DNA from: Variovorax sp.
Lineage (GTDB): Bacteria; Pseudomonadota; Gammaproteobacteria; Burkholderiales; Burkholderiaceae_C
DNA length: 64,000 nt
Assembly: GCA_017744935.1 (NCBI GenBank)
Contig: JAGIAI010000003.1
Location: forward strand, 62,001-126,000
Direction of reading: 5' to 3'
Shown here one piece after another: positions 43,351-52,549 of the stretch. Made by a program: the position numbers and the translations under genes. Under the pieces are notes generated by a model. It worked only from the letters and a program-made list of their open reading frames with translations, did no database searches and was not told the DNA's origin. The number at the start of each line of letters is the position of its first letter. The stretch's first letter is position 1.

Positions 43351-45059
43351 GCCCCGGCCTCCGCCTGGACGAAGCGGCTGCGCAGCTCCCGCTTGAGCAC
43401 CTTGCCCACCGGGTTGCGCGGCAGCTGTTCCACCACGACGAGCTTCTCGGGCCACTTGAAGGCGGCCACCTGCTCGCCATGGCGCAGGAAGGAAACCAGC
43501 TCGTCGAGCGTCACCTCCTGCCCCGGCTGCGGCACCACGACCGCGCACACGCGCTCGCCGAGCATCGCATCGGGGTAGCCGATCAGCGCCACCTCGCGCA
43601 CCTTCGGATGCGCGAGCAGCAGGCCCTCCACTTCTTCGCAGGAGATGTTCATGCCGCCGCGGATCACGATGTCCTTGTGGCGTCCGGCGAAGCGGTAGTA
43701 CTGGTTGCGCTCGCCCGCGATCTCGAAGAGGTCGCCGGTGCGGTAGAAGCCCTGTTCGTCGAAGGCGCGCGCGGTCAGCTCGGGCGAGTTGAAGTAGCCA
43801 CTGAAGATGGTGGGGCCCTTGAAGCGCAGTTCGCCGACGCGGCCGGGTCCGTGGATGTCCTCGCCGCTGTCGAGGTCCACCAGCCGCGTGCGCACCTTGC
43901 TCGCGTTCGACAGCGACCAGTCGAAGCCCGGCACCCCGATGCGCGGGAAGTAGCGCGTGCGCTGGCGGCGGTCCGGGATGTCCTGCGGCGTGGACGACAG
44001 CGCCGCCCCCTCGTTGGAGCCGAAGTAGTTCACCACCTCGACGCCGAACTGCTCCGCGAACTGCGCCACCAGCCAGTCCGCCAGCGGGCCGCCGCCCGAG
44101 CCGATGCGCTTGAGCCGCGCGAGATCCACGCCCCGCAGCTTGCCCGGCTCCTTGAGCAGCATGCTGAGCACTGCGGGGGCCGCGACCGTGTAGTCGGTGG
44201 GCTGCCCGCGCAGCTGGGCGATGAACACATCGAGGTCGAAGGGGTGGTGATGATGCAGCTCGCCGCCCACCATCAGCCAGGCCACGAGGCTCGTGGAAAT
44301 CCCCGCCATGTTGACGAACGGGAACGGGATCACCATGCAGGCGCCCGGCGCGATCTGCCCGGCATCGATCACCGACTGACCGACGATCAGCCACTCGTTG
44401 TGGTTGCGCGGCACGCCCTTGGGCTGCGCCTCGGTGCCGGAGGTCCAGCACACGGTGAGCACGTCGTGCGCGGTCAGGCCGATGCGGGCCATGTGCGCCT
44501 CCAGTGCCTGCGCGCTCCAGGGTTCGGTCGCCGCGAGGGCCGCATCGAGGCCGAGCACGTTCGGCGGCACGTCGGCGCCGTGCGCCATGACGCGCACGCG
44601 CTCGCCGAAGGCCGCGTGCCACTCGCGCGCCGGCGCGTGGCCGCCGACCCGCGAAGCGGTGATCGCCACGCGCGCGCCGGTGGTGTTCAGCACATGCGTG
44701 ATCTCGTGGCCGCGATATTGCATCGGCAGCGGCGACACCACGATCCCGCTGCACGCGCAGGCGAGGTACAGCGCATGCAGTTCCACGCTGTTGGGCAACT
44801 GGACCACGAGCACGTCGTCCTTGCGCAGGCCCTGCGCGTGCAGCAGCGCGGCCAGCCGGCCCACGTCCGCGAGCAGCCCGGCCCAGTCGCGGCGGCGCGG
44901 CGCATCGCCCGTGATGTCGCGCCGGTTCGGCGGATCGGCCACCGCCGGCGCCGCGGGCTGGCGCCGCGCGGTCGCGATGAAGAGCTCGCCGAGCGTCTGT
45001 TCGCCCCACCAGCCGCGGGCCACGTACTTCTGGATCTTGTCTTGGGGAACCAGGATCAC
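43347..45059 (-). CDS. AMP-forming acyl-CoA ligase
   Basis: The 570-residue protein has the P-loop-like AMP motif CWTSGTEAQPKGVPRNHNE, the adenine motif NYFGSNEGAALS, the YFNSPELTARAFDEQGFYRTGD hinge region and the C-terminal Lys in LPRNPVGKVLKRELR. It would activate a carboxylic acid with CoA for the thiolase step. It is preceded, 4 bases away, by the second carotenoid oxygenase gene. Confidence 0.9.
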   Translation of the reverse strand: MILVPQDKIQKYVARGWWGEQTLGELFIATARRQPAAPAVADPPNRRDITGDAPRRRDWAGLLADVGRLAALLHAQGLRKDDVLVVQLPNSVELHALYLACACSGIVVSPLPMQYRGHEITHVLNTTGARVAITASRVGGHAPAREWHAAFGERVRVMAHGADVPPNVLGLDAALAATEPWSAQALEAHMARIGLTAHDVLTVCWTSGTEAQPKGVPRNHNEWLIVGQSVIDAGQIAPGACMVIPFPFVNMAGISTSLVAWLMVGGELHHHHPFDLDVFIAQLRGQPTDYTVAAPAVLSMLLKEPGKLRGVDLARLKRIGSGGGPLADWLVAQFAEQFGVEVVNYFGSNEGAALSSTPQDIPDRRQRTRYFPRIGVPGFDWSLSNASKVRTRLVDLDSGEDIHGPGRVGELRFKGPTIFSGYFNSPELTARAFDEQGFYRTGDLFEIAGERNQYYRFAGRHKDIVIRGGMNISCEEVEGLLLAHPKVREVALIGYPDAMLGERVCAVVVPQPGQEVTLDELVSFLRHGEQVAAFKWPEKLVVVEQLPRNPVGKVLKRELRSRFVQAEAGA

Positions 45060-45063
45060 GGTC

Positions 45064-46506
45064 TTACTTCCAGCGGTTCAGCACGGCCTGGCTGACGTAG
45101 GTGGCGTGAAAGCCATGGGGCACGCGGCGCGGCAGCGGCACGCGCGCGACCGGCCCCTGGGCGATGCGCGCGTCCAGGCAGTCGAAGACCTGGATCTCCG
45201 AGCGCTCGTCCACCGGGTTCCAGGCCAGGGTGACGAGGTAGCCGTCGTCCTCGCTGCGCGGGTTGTCGCGCGGCGCGAAGCCCGGCTCGTTGTAGAACCA
45301 GCGCGGCCCGGCGCTCAGCGCGATGTAGCCGCCGGTCTCCAGGTCGTACTTCACGAGGCCGGGAAAGCGCGGCTCCTCGCGCCCGCCCTGCGGAAACACC
45401 ACGTGGTACGACCAGCGGTTGCGGCGGCCCTGGAAGGCGCTGTTGATGACGGGGAACTCGGTGTTGAGCACGTCGTCGATCACGCGCTCGCGCGTCTGGC
45501 CGGTCGAGAGGTCGAAGCGCCATTCGTAGAGCAGGAAGTCGCGCTGGCGGTGATGGATGGTCTGTTCCACGCGGCGATAGTCCGGCCGGCCGGCGGCGTC
45601 CTCGTGCATGCGATAGGGGGTGCCGATCATCACGACCTCATCCCCTTCGTCCCAGGCGTTGACCACGTGCAGCAGGTACGTGGGCTTGGCCTCGAACCAG
45701 CGGATCTGCGCGGCGCTCCCGTGGCGCGGCACCACCGCGAAGCGCGAGGGCTGGCCTTCCTGGAACTGCACCTTGTAGCGCCCGGCGGCCAGCGCCTGCG
45801 GATCAGGCTTGAGCGGGAAGTCGTGCAGGATCGTGTAGCGCTCGGTCACCGCCATGTCGTGCGGCAGGCTCGGCCCGTCGAGCGGGATCTCGATCTCGTG
45901 CAGCGGCCGGCGGTCCGGCCCGAGCACGCCGTAGCGCATGTAGGGGGCCTGGAGCGCGTAGTCGAACCACAGCAGCTCGCCGGTGTGCTCGTCGGGGCGC
46001 GAGTGGGCGGAGATGCGGGGCAGCGCGCCGTCGCCGTCGGCCGGGCCGAGCGTCTCCAGCGTGTAGGGGTCCACCGCATAGGGCAGCCCCGAGCGGTACC
46101 ACATGGTGATCAGCCGGCCCGCGTGGTACTTCACGTCGGTGTTGGAGGTGTTCTTGAGCGGCTCGTCGGGCCGGTCGGCGCGGAACGGCTCCTTCAGCCC
46201 CTTCCACAGCGCGTGGCCGGCCGCCTGCTCCTCCTGCAGCGCCGCGGTGCGGATCCAGCGGTTGCGGTAGCTCACGCGGCCCGCGTCGAAACGCACGGCG
46301 TGCAGCATGCCGTCGCCGTCGTAGGCGTGATAGCGCCATTCGGGCGGATAGAAGGCATTCGGCCCGTTGCGAACATAGAGGCCGCTGAAGTCGTTCGGCA
46401 TCCGCCCGATCACGGGCAGGTCCTCGAAGCTGTCTTCCTGGTGGACCGGGGCGTTGTTCCCCGAGAGGGCCGGAATATCGTGCACCGGCAGGTCGTCGAC
46501 TTTCAT
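45064..46506 (-). CDS. Carotenoid cleavage oxygenase family enzyme 2
   Basis: The 480-residue paralogue of the enzyme at 39193 has four His in ISAHSRPDEHTGEL, LPHDMAVTERYT, LHVVNAWDEGD and HGFHATYVSQ. ATG 46506 has AGGAGA upstream and removes an unlikely 10-residue extension. It is the first gene of the minus-strand cluster, next to the divergent IclR gene. Two oxygenases may act on different isomers or on successive cleavage steps. Confidence 0.87.
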   Translation of the reverse strand: MKVDDLPVHDIPALSGNNAPVHQEDSFEDLPVIGRMPNDFSGLYVRNGPNAFYPPEWRYHAYDGDGMLHAVRFDAGRVSYRNRWIRTAALQEEQAAGHALWKGLKEPFRADRPDEPLKNTSNTDVKYHAGRLITMWYRSGLPYAVDPYTLETLGPADGDGALPRISAHSRPDEHTGELLWFDYALQAPYMRYGVLGPDRRPLHEIEIPLDGPSLPHDMAVTERYTILHDFPLKPDPQALAAGRYKVQFQEGQPSRFAVVPRHGSAAQIRWFEAKPTYLLHVVNAWDEGDEVVMIGTPYRMHEDAAGRPDYRRVEQTIHHRQRDFLLYEWRFDLSTGQTRERVIDDVLNTEFPVINSAFQGRRNRWSYHVVFPQGGREEPRFPGLVKYDLETGGYIALSAGPRWFYNEPGFAPRDNPRSEDDGYLVTLAWNPVDERSEIQVFDCLDARIAQGPVARVPLPRRVPHGFHATYVSQAVLNRWK

Positions 46507-46596
46507 CGCTGTGTCTCCTGAATTGCGCACCGCCACTCTAGGAAACAGCGGGAAGTCCCGATGCCGTCATCTCGCTATTTCAGTGAGCATTTCGAT

Positions 46597-47406
46597 ATGT
46601 CAAACACGGCAACGCACCAAGGCCCCACGTCGCGGGTGCCGCACACCTATACCGACTTCGAGGGCGACCGCCAATTCGCCACCACGCTGGCACGCGGGCT
46701 CGAACTGCTGCGCTGCTTCTCCCCGCAACAGCCGCTGCTGAGCAACAGGGACCTGGCGCAGCGCATGCAGCTGCCCCGGCCGACGATCTCACGACTGGTC
46801 TACACGCTCGTGTGCATGGGCCATCTCGCGCAGGACGCGGATTCGGGCAAGTACCGGCTCGGTCCCGCGGTGCTGTCGCTGGGCTTTCCGCTGCTGGAGA
46901 CCTTCCCGGTGCGCCAGCGTGCGCGCGCCGGCATGCTCGAACTCGCGCAGACGGTCGGCGGCACCGTGGCGATCGCGATCCGCGACCGGCTGGACATGGT
47001 CTGCATCGAGGTGGTGCGCAGCTCGGTGCGCGCCGGCCACCCGATCGACATCGGACGAACCTATCCGATGTGCGGCACCGCGGTGGGCCGCGCGTACCTG
47101 GCGGCCTGCAGTCCGCAGGAGCGGCAGGGCCTGCTCAACCAGATCCAGGTCAAGGCCCCGCTCCAGTGGGAACGCCACCGCGAACGCCTGTTGCAAAGCC
47201 TCGCGGCCTTTCCCTCGACCGGCTTCTGCATCTCCGTCGGCGAGGTCTATGCCGACGTGCAGGCGGTGGCGGTGCCCCTCGGCCGGCAGGAGCGCGGGGA
47301 GCTCGCCGCGATCAACGTGTCGTTCCAGCGGCGCTCGCTCAATGAGCGCTGGCTGAAGGACGTGGTCGCGCCCAAGCTCGTCGCGCTGGCGCGGCAGCTC
47401 CATTGA
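46597..47406 (+). CDS. IclR-family regulator
   Basis: The 269-residue protein has an N-terminal winged helix (LARGLELLRCFSPQQPLLSN, LAQRMQLPRPTISRLVYTL) and an IclR effector domain (GMLELAQTVGGTVAIAIRDR, PMCGTAVGRAYLA). ATG 46597 is chosen; ATG 46561 would leave only 54 bases for both divergent promoters. The leader holds two ATTTC repeats (TATTTCAGTG and CATTTCGATA) that could be operator half-sites. It probably controls the divergent cluster in response to substrate. Confidence 0.83.
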   Translation: MSNTATHQGPTSRVPHTYTDFEGDRQFATTLARGLELLRCFSPQQPLLSNRDLAQRMQLPRPTISRLVYTLVCMGHLAQDADSGKYRLGPAVLSLGFPLLETFPVRQRARAGMLELAQTVGGTVAIAIRDRLDMVCIEVVRSSVRAGHPIDIGRTYPMCGTAVGRAYLAACSPQERQGLLNQIQVKAPLQWERHRERLLQSLAAFPSTGFCISVGEVYADVQAVAVPLGRQERGELAAINVSFQRRSLNERWLKDVVAPKLVALARQLH

Positions 47407-47416
47407 CTGCCCGGCC

Positions 47417-48343
47417 CTAGTCGAGCAGTTCCAGGCCGGGGGCGCTGTTCACTTCCGAGCCCCGGTAGAGCTTGTGCTGCGCCGCCGGGCCGGGCGCATC
47501 CGTGACCACCGCGAGGCGCCACGGGTCGCCCTTCTTCGCGCAAGCCTGCTCCTCGCTCGTGAGCCGGAAGGTCTTCGCGCCGGGGGCGACGCCCTTCACC
47601 GCGATCTTCAGCAGCGTCTTGCCCTTCTTGTCCGAGACCTCGATGTCGTAGCCCAAACCCTGCCCCGCCACGGTCTCCGTCTTGTACCCATAGCCTCCGA
47701 AGTGCCGCACCAGGTGGTCGATCGCGGCCGCCTGCACATCCTCCGGCGAGGACTCGCCAGCGGCAGGCGCCGCGGCTTGCAAGGCCTCGGGAGGAATGCC
47801 CCCGCGCGCCCGTGCAGCCTCCATGTCCTCCTCGGAGGGCGTCCAGCCGCGCGCGCCGCGCACCAGCACCGCCATCTTGGTCGCCGTGTCCCACGAGGCA
47901 ATGTGCCATTCCTCATCGTCCGGCACGCGAACCGAAACGCGGGCCGTCTTGTCGGATTCCATCTCGAGCACCGGCACGCGGTTGGTCTGCAGCACCACCC
48001 GCAGGCCCTGGCCCGCGTCGAGTGCGCGCTTGAGCAGGCCCAGCCGGTCCTTGGCGCGCTGGATCTGCTGGGCGCTGCGGTCGCCGCCGCCGAACTTGAA
48101 CTGCGGGGCCAGCGACTCGAGATAGAACCATCGGCCATCGGCGCCGACGCTCACGAACTCCGCCCACAGCGTCGCGATGACGTTCACGTTGTCGCCGGTG
48201 GCCAGCCAGGCCAGGTCGCCGGCCTTCTCGCGCGCGTCGAACACGCCCATCTTGGCGATGATCTCGACGGGCGTTCGCTTCTCGCCCATGAGGCGCTTCT
48301 CATTGATCACCCCGAGCACTGCGGGGTCGACTTCCTTGTCCAT
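47417..48343 (-). CDS. DUF3883 domain protein
   Basis: The 308-residue protein has an uncharacterised N-terminal half and a C-terminal segment (GLGYDIEVSDKKGKTLLKIA, then FRLTSEEQACAKKGDPWRLA) that matches DUF3883, a restriction-endonuclease-like fold found near restriction and defence systems. Residues D/E and K in IEVSDKKGK could be part of a nuclease-type site. It is convergent with the IclR gene. A defence link is only suggested by the domain. Confidence 0.65.
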   Translation of the reverse strand: MDKEVDPAVLGVINEKRLMGEKRTPVEIIAKMGVFDAREKAGDLAWLATGDNVNVIATLWAEFVSVGADGRWFYLESLAPQFKFGGGDRSAQQIQRAKDRLGLLKRALDAGQGLRVVLQTNRVPVLEMESDKTARVSVRVPDDEEWHIASWDTATKMAVLVRGARGWTPSEEDMEAARARGGIPPEALQAAAPAAGESSPEDVQAAAIDHLVRHFGGYGYKTETVAGQGLGYDIEVSDKKGKTLLKIAVKGVAPGAKTFRLTSEEQACAKKGDPWRLAVVTDAPGPAAQHKLYRGSEVNSAPGLELLD

Positions 48344-48356
48344 ATTTCCTTGGTTC

Positions 48357-48737
48357 CTAGTTGAGCGTGGGCTGGGGTGGCGGCGTGGTGATGAAGAAGC
48401 GGATCGGCACTTCGCGCCAGACCACGCTGCCGTCGTCGGGCGTCGGCTTGAACTGCCACTTCCTGACCGTGTCGACGGCCGAGCGGTCGAGCCGCGGATA
48501 GCCGCTCGACTGCTTGACCTCGACCGCCATCGGCTTGCCGTCCGGCGAGGTCCGCGCGCGCACGATCACCGTGCCCTGCTCGTTGTTCTCGCGCGATTCG
48601 GCGGGATACGGCGCATTCGGGTTCGGCGGGTTCGGCGCCCATTCGCCGGGTTGCGTGGAAGGCGGTGCCGAGCAGGCAGCCGACAGCACGAGCCCGGCGC
48701 CTGCCACGAGCGCCCTTCCGATCTGCCAGTGAGTCAT
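48357..48737 (-). CDS. TonB C-terminal domain lipoprotein
   Basis: The 126-residue protein starts at ATG 48737 with a lipoprotein signal (GAGLVLSAACSAPPS, lipobox Cys about residue 22). The C-terminal part (GTVIVRARTSPDGKPMAVEV, SGYPRLDRSAVDTVRKWQF) is a TonB domain. Small TonB-like lipoproteins without a membrane anchor for energy coupling are common in Burkholderiales; their role is unclear. It lies 13 bases from the DUF3883 gene. Confidence 0.75.
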   Translation of the reverse strand: MTHWQIGRALVAGAGLVLSAACSAPPSTQPGEWAPNPPNPNAPYPAESRENNEQGTVIVRARTSPDGKPMAVEVKQSSGYPRLDRSAVDTVRKWQFKPTPDDGSVVWREVPIRFFITTPPPQPTLN

Positions 48738-48985
48738 CGATATTTCCGTGGGAGGAGGTTTCTTGCGGGATCTGCGCTGCGGTCGACGCCCACAGGCCCG
48801 CGTATGCCAAGCCGTGCGAGGCGAAGCGATTCCGCCTGCTGCCAGACATCTCCGATTCTCAGCGAGATTTGTCTTGAATCGCGCCAGAACCCCGAACTCT
48901 AGCGCGTGCGGCTGATAGCTTGCGTGTCGGGCAGGCCCCGTTTTCGGCCACCCATTCACACATCCAATTTCAGGGAAGGACTTTC

Positions 48986-49464
48986 ATGGCGCAGGACATT
49001 TTTCTGAAGCTCACGGGCCTCGCTGGTGAATCGCAGGACGCCAGCCACAAGGACGAGATCGAAGTCATGAGCTGGGAATGAGCGATGCATCAGGCGTCGT
49101 CGATGCATTCAGGCAGCGGGGGCGGTGCGGGGAAGGCGACCGTCAGCGACCTCGTCTTCGACCATCGCATCGGGCCAGCCCCAATCTCCTCAAGTATTGC
49201 CTCACCGGCAAGCACATCGACTCAGCCACGCTCGTGGTTCGAAAGGCGGGTGGCAGCCCCCTCGAATATTTCAAGCTCACGATGGGCGACGTCATCGTGA
49301 CGGGGGTGGCGCCCGTCATCAAGGAGACCATGCCGACAGGGATGGAGGAAGTCAGCCTGTCTTTTGCGCGCGTCAAGCAGGAATACGTCCTCCAGAACCG
49401 GCAAGGAGGTTCCGGAGGCACCGTGACCGCCAGCTTCGACATTCAACACAACCGTGAAGCGTGA
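48986..49464 (+). pseudogene. hcp: hcp (type VI secretion tube protein), broken
   Basis: The first 31 codons (MAQDIFLKLTGLAGESQDAS) are clear Hcp. Then TGA at 49079-49081 stands where the family has a Trp. The same frame continues as Hcp (SSMHSGSGGGAGKATVSDL) to about 49170. There a second defect shifts the frame, and RASPNLLKYCLTGKH onward continues as Hcp in another frame to 49464. One nonsense change and one indel therefore separate it from a full gene. It cannot make a normal tube protein unless the defects are sequencing errors. The amidase gene follows by 8 bases. Confidence 0.85.
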
Positions 49465-49472
49465 GGGAAGCC

Positions 49473-50118
49473 ATGTCGCTCTACATCACAAAAGCGGGCC
49501 ATGTTTACGCGGATCGCGTGGAGGTGAATATCTTTCCCGAGATCGAGCGCGGAAGAATGGATGCGGTGAACGGGATTGTGGTTCATCAAACCGGAGCCCC
49601 TACGGCGCAAGCCACATTCAATTCCTACGGTGACAAGAGGCACGGCACGCCCAATGGCGCACACTTTCTGATAGACAAGGATGGCACCATCTATCAAACC
49701 GCCTCGCTTTATCGGGCCACCAATCATGTAGGTTACTTGCAATCGCGCTGCGTTATCACAATGCAATGCACAGCCACCGAACTGAAGGATGCGACGCGCC
49801 TAGAGCGAATCAAAGGCAACAATGCCAGGGCAATTGCCATTCATCGCAATGAGTCCAATAAATCATGGCCCGATCGCTATCCGTCGAACGTCGATTCGAT
49901 CGGAATCGAGATCGTTAGCAAACCCATTGCGCACCCGCTTCCCAATGGCGGAAAAAAGGTACGTCTACGAGGACGTGAACCCGCTGCAAAACGCTTCATT
50001 GGCATGGCTGATAAGGCAGCTAATCGACACTTTCAGGCTGACACCAAGTGAGGTTTACAGGCACCCCGAAATCGGCAGGAAGAATGAAACTGAAGCGAGC
50101 ACAGCAAAATGGCAATGA
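49473..50118 (+). pseudogene. Type VI amidase effector (amidase_2/PGRP type), frameshifted
   Basis: The N-terminal part shows an N-acetylmuramoyl-L-alanine amidase-type zinc site: His in VVHQTGAPTAQ (residue 38), then His in NGAHFLIDKDG (residue 64). At a run of six A (49952-49957) the frame changes. The other frame continues with YVYEDVNPLQNASLAW and the third-ligand segment VYRHPEIGRKNETEAS to a stop at 50118. As read, the protein ends at 50051 and lacks the third ligand. Its position after hcp and before a secreted small protein identifies it as a type VI peptidoglycan effector. Confidence 0.75.
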
Positions 50119-50531
50119 AGGTCCGACTGCTACTATTTATGACCATCAGCCTGGTGTGGTTCAACAGTCATGCCCGGTCGGTGACAAGGCTCAAGATCAA
50201 AGCTTCCGGACTGACCATTGAATCCGCAGCGAGAAATTCCCAAGAGGAATGTAAGGCCTTCAAGCCATCTCCAGGACAAGTCAAGAACTACTTCAACAAG
50301 GCATACCCCGTCGAGGCCTACATGGTGACCACGGAAAGGTATTCCCCTTGCTATGCCGTCGGCACCTTGGCGTTCAGTGACGGCCACTTCGGCACTTGGA
50401 CGCTCTATTCCAGCGGCACTGCAATCCTCAGCTTCAATCGGGGGGATGTGGTCAATCTCTACTTCCAAAAGAACAGATGGCGCGACCCCTACGCCTGCAC
50501 CTATGGCTTGGGCGATGTGGGGAAATGCTGA
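50109..50531 (+). CDS. Secreted protein, probable immunity protein to the amidase effector
   Basis: The 140-residue protein has a signal peptide (KVRLLLFMTISLVWFNSHA) and four Cys in the mature part (residues about 48, 81, 129 and 140), fitting a disulfide-stabilised periplasmic protein. Its start overlaps the end of the restored amidase frame. Type VI amidase effectors are typically followed by such periplasmic immunity genes. It is intact although its effector and hcp are broken, as expected if protection from neighbours is kept. It shows no named family. Confidence 0.65.
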   Translation: MAMKVRLLLFMTISLVWFNSHARSVTRLKIKASGLTIESAARNSQEECKAFKPSPGQVKNYFNKAYPVEAYMVTTERYSPCYAVGTLAFSDGHFGTWTLYSSGTAILSFNRGDVVNLYFQKNRWRDPYACTYGLGDVGKC

Positions 50532-50621
50532 GTTGAACGGTTTCCAGCAATAGGCCCGCTGGACGCGGCGGTCCTGATGCTCCTAAAGGCTTCGGCCGTC
50601 GCAGGGAAAACCCGAGACGAC

Positions 50622-51809
50622 TCAGAGCGCCGCGCCGAGCCGCGCGATACCTTCGCGGATCTTCTCGACGTTGGCCGTCGCGAAGCTCAGGCGCAGGGTC
50701 GCGACATCGGGGTTCTCGGCGTAGAACGGCGCCCCCGGCACGAAGGCCACGAGCTTCTCGATCGCGCGCTTGGCCAATTCACCGGCATCCGCGAGCTTGC
50801 CGTTGGCGCCCGTGAGGCGCGCCCAGAAGAACAGGCCGCCGCCCGGCTGCGTGAAGCTGACGGCGTCGCCGAGTTCCTTTTGCAGCGCCTGGCCCATGGC
50901 CGCGGCACGCTCGGCGTACACCTTGCGCACGTGGGCCAGCGTGTCGGGCATGCGGCCGCTCTTGAGGTATTGCGCCGCGGTGGCCTGCGCGAAGGTGCTG
51001 GTGTGCGCATCGCTGAACTGCTTGCACATGGTGGCGCGGGCCAGCAGCTCGGGCGCACCGATCATCCAGCCGATGCGCAGGCCGGGGCTCAGCACCTTGC
51101 TCAGGCTGCCGCAGTGCACCACCAGCTCGCGGCTGCCGGGGACCTCGCGGGTCAGCGACATGAGCGACGGCGGCGGCGCGTCGTTGAAGTAGAGGTCGCC
51201 ATACGGGTCGTCCTCCACGATGACGGTACCGTGCTTCACGGCCATCTCCAGCACCTTCTTGCGGCGTTCCAGGCTCAGCGTGGCGCCGCTCGGGTTGCCG
51301 AAGGTCGGGATCAGGTACACGAACTTGGGCTTGTGCTGCTCGATCAGCGCCTCCAGCTCGTCGGTCTTCACGCCGTTGGCGTCGATGGGCGCGCTGATCA
51401 CCTGCGCGCCATAGAGGCGGAAGCACTGGATGGTCGCGAGGAAGGTCGGGCCTTCGACGATCACCTTGTCGCCGGGCGAGACGAGCGTCTTGCCCAGCAG
51501 GTCCAGCGCCTGCTGGCTGCCGGTGGTGACGATCAGGCCGCCCGGCTCGACCTCGACGCCCTTGGTCTTCATGAAGGCGCTGAGCTGCTGGCGCAATGGT
51601 TCGTAGCCCTCGGTGGCGCCGTATTGCAGCGCCCCGCCGGGCTCCTCCGCGAGGGCCTTGGCGCTGGCCTCCTTCAGGCCTTCGACGTCGAACATCGCGC
51701 TGTCCGGGAAACCGCCTGCGAAGCTGATGATCCCGGGCTTGCCGAGCAGCTTGAAGAGTTCGCGGATGGCGGAAGTTTCGACGTTGTCGAGGCGGGAGGC
51801 GAATTGCAT
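50622..51809 (-). CDS. Class I/II aminotransferase (PLP-dependent, MocR/LysN-like)
   Basis: The 395-residue protein has SFAGGFPDSAMFDVEGL, QQALDLLGKTL, PTFGNPSG and PLP Lys in CGSLSKVLSPGLRIGW (about residue 227), which match 2-aminoadipate/aromatic-type aminotransferases. ATG 51809 is preferred because an AGAAGG site precedes it. The amino acid substrate cannot be read. It is divergent from nth across about 75 bases. Confidence 0.85.
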   Translation of the reverse strand: MQFASRLDNVETSAIRELFKLLGKPGIISFAGGFPDSAMFDVEGLKEASAKALAEEPGGALQYGATEGYEPLRQQLSAFMKTKGVEVEPGGLIVTTGSQQALDLLGKTLVSPGDKVIVEGPTFLATIQCFRLYGAQVISAPIDANGVKTDELEALIEQHKPKFVYLIPTFGNPSGATLSLERRKKVLEMAVKHGTVIVEDDPYGDLYFNDAPPPSLMSLTREVPGSRELVVHCGSLSKVLSPGLRIGWMIGAPELLARATMCKQFSDAHTSTFAQATAAQYLKSGRMPDTLAHVRKVYAERAAAMGQALQKELGDAVSFTQPGGGLFFWARLTGANGKLADAGELAKRAIEKLVAFVPGAPFYAENPDVATLRLSFATANVEKIREGIARLGAAL

Positions 51810-51886
51810 GGGGACCTTCTGTCGGAGATTTGGCGGAGAGGGTCGATTGTCGCAGCCACGGGTGGGGCCCCTAAACTTCCGCACAT

Positions 51887-52525
51887 ATGAAAAAAGCCGA
51901 TATCGAACCCTTCTTCGCGACGCTGGAGGCCGCGAATCCCACGCCGGAGACCGAGCTCGAATACGGCACGCCCTTCGAGCTGCTCGCCGCGGTGCTGCTG
52001 TCGGCGCAGGCGACCGACGTGGGCGTGAACAAGGCGACTCGCCGGCTGTTCCCGGTCGCGAATACGCCGCAGGCCATCGTGGACCTGGGCGTGGAGGGGC
52101 TCGAGGACTACATCAAGACCATCGGCCTCTACCGCAGCAAGGCGAAGCACCTGGTCGAAGCCAGCCGCATGCTGGTGGAACACCACGGCGGCGAGGTGCC
52201 GAGGACGCGCGCCGAGCTCGAAGCCTTGCCCGGCGTGGGCCGCAAGACTGCCAATGTGGTGCTCAATGTCGCTTTCGGCGAACCGACGATGGCGGTCGAT
52301 ACGCACATCTTTCGCGTGGGCAACCGCACCGGGCTCGCGCCCGGAAAGACACCCCTGGAAGTCGAACTGAAGCTCGAGAAGCGGGTGCCCGAGAAGTACC
52401 GGCTGCATGCGCACCACTGGCTGATCCTGCACGGCCGCTACACCTGCGTGGCGCGCAAGCCGCTGTGCTGGAAGTGCGCGGTGTCGCCCTACTGCGACTA
52501 CAAGCCCAAGACGCCGGCCCCGTAG
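51887..52525 (+). CDS. nth: Endonuclease III
   Basis: Nth is a DNA glycosylase/AP lyase for oxidised pyrimidines. The 212-residue protein has the HhH motif LPGVGRKTANVVLN with catalytic Lys, the catalytic Asp in VDTHIFRVGNR and the 4Fe-4S ligands C-x6-C-x2-C-x5-C near the end. Length is normal. It is convergent with the kinase gene, with about 25 bases between the stops. Confidence 0.95.
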   Translation: MKKADIEPFFATLEAANPTPETELEYGTPFELLAAVLLSAQATDVGVNKATRRLFPVANTPQAIVDLGVEGLEDYIKTIGLYRSKAKHLVEASRMLVEHHGGEVPRTRAELEALPGVGRKTANVVLNVAFGEPTMAVDTHIFRVGNRTGLAPGKTPLEVELKLEKRVPEKYRLHAHHWLILHGRYTCVARKPLCWKCAVSPYCDYKPKTPAP

Positions 52526-52549
52526 GTACCGCATCCGGCGCCCGCGCGC

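Noticed and set aside
48986-50531. Complete type VI secretion locus
   Set aside because: Only hcp, effector and immunity genes are present; no tss sheath, baseplate or membrane genes are in the window.
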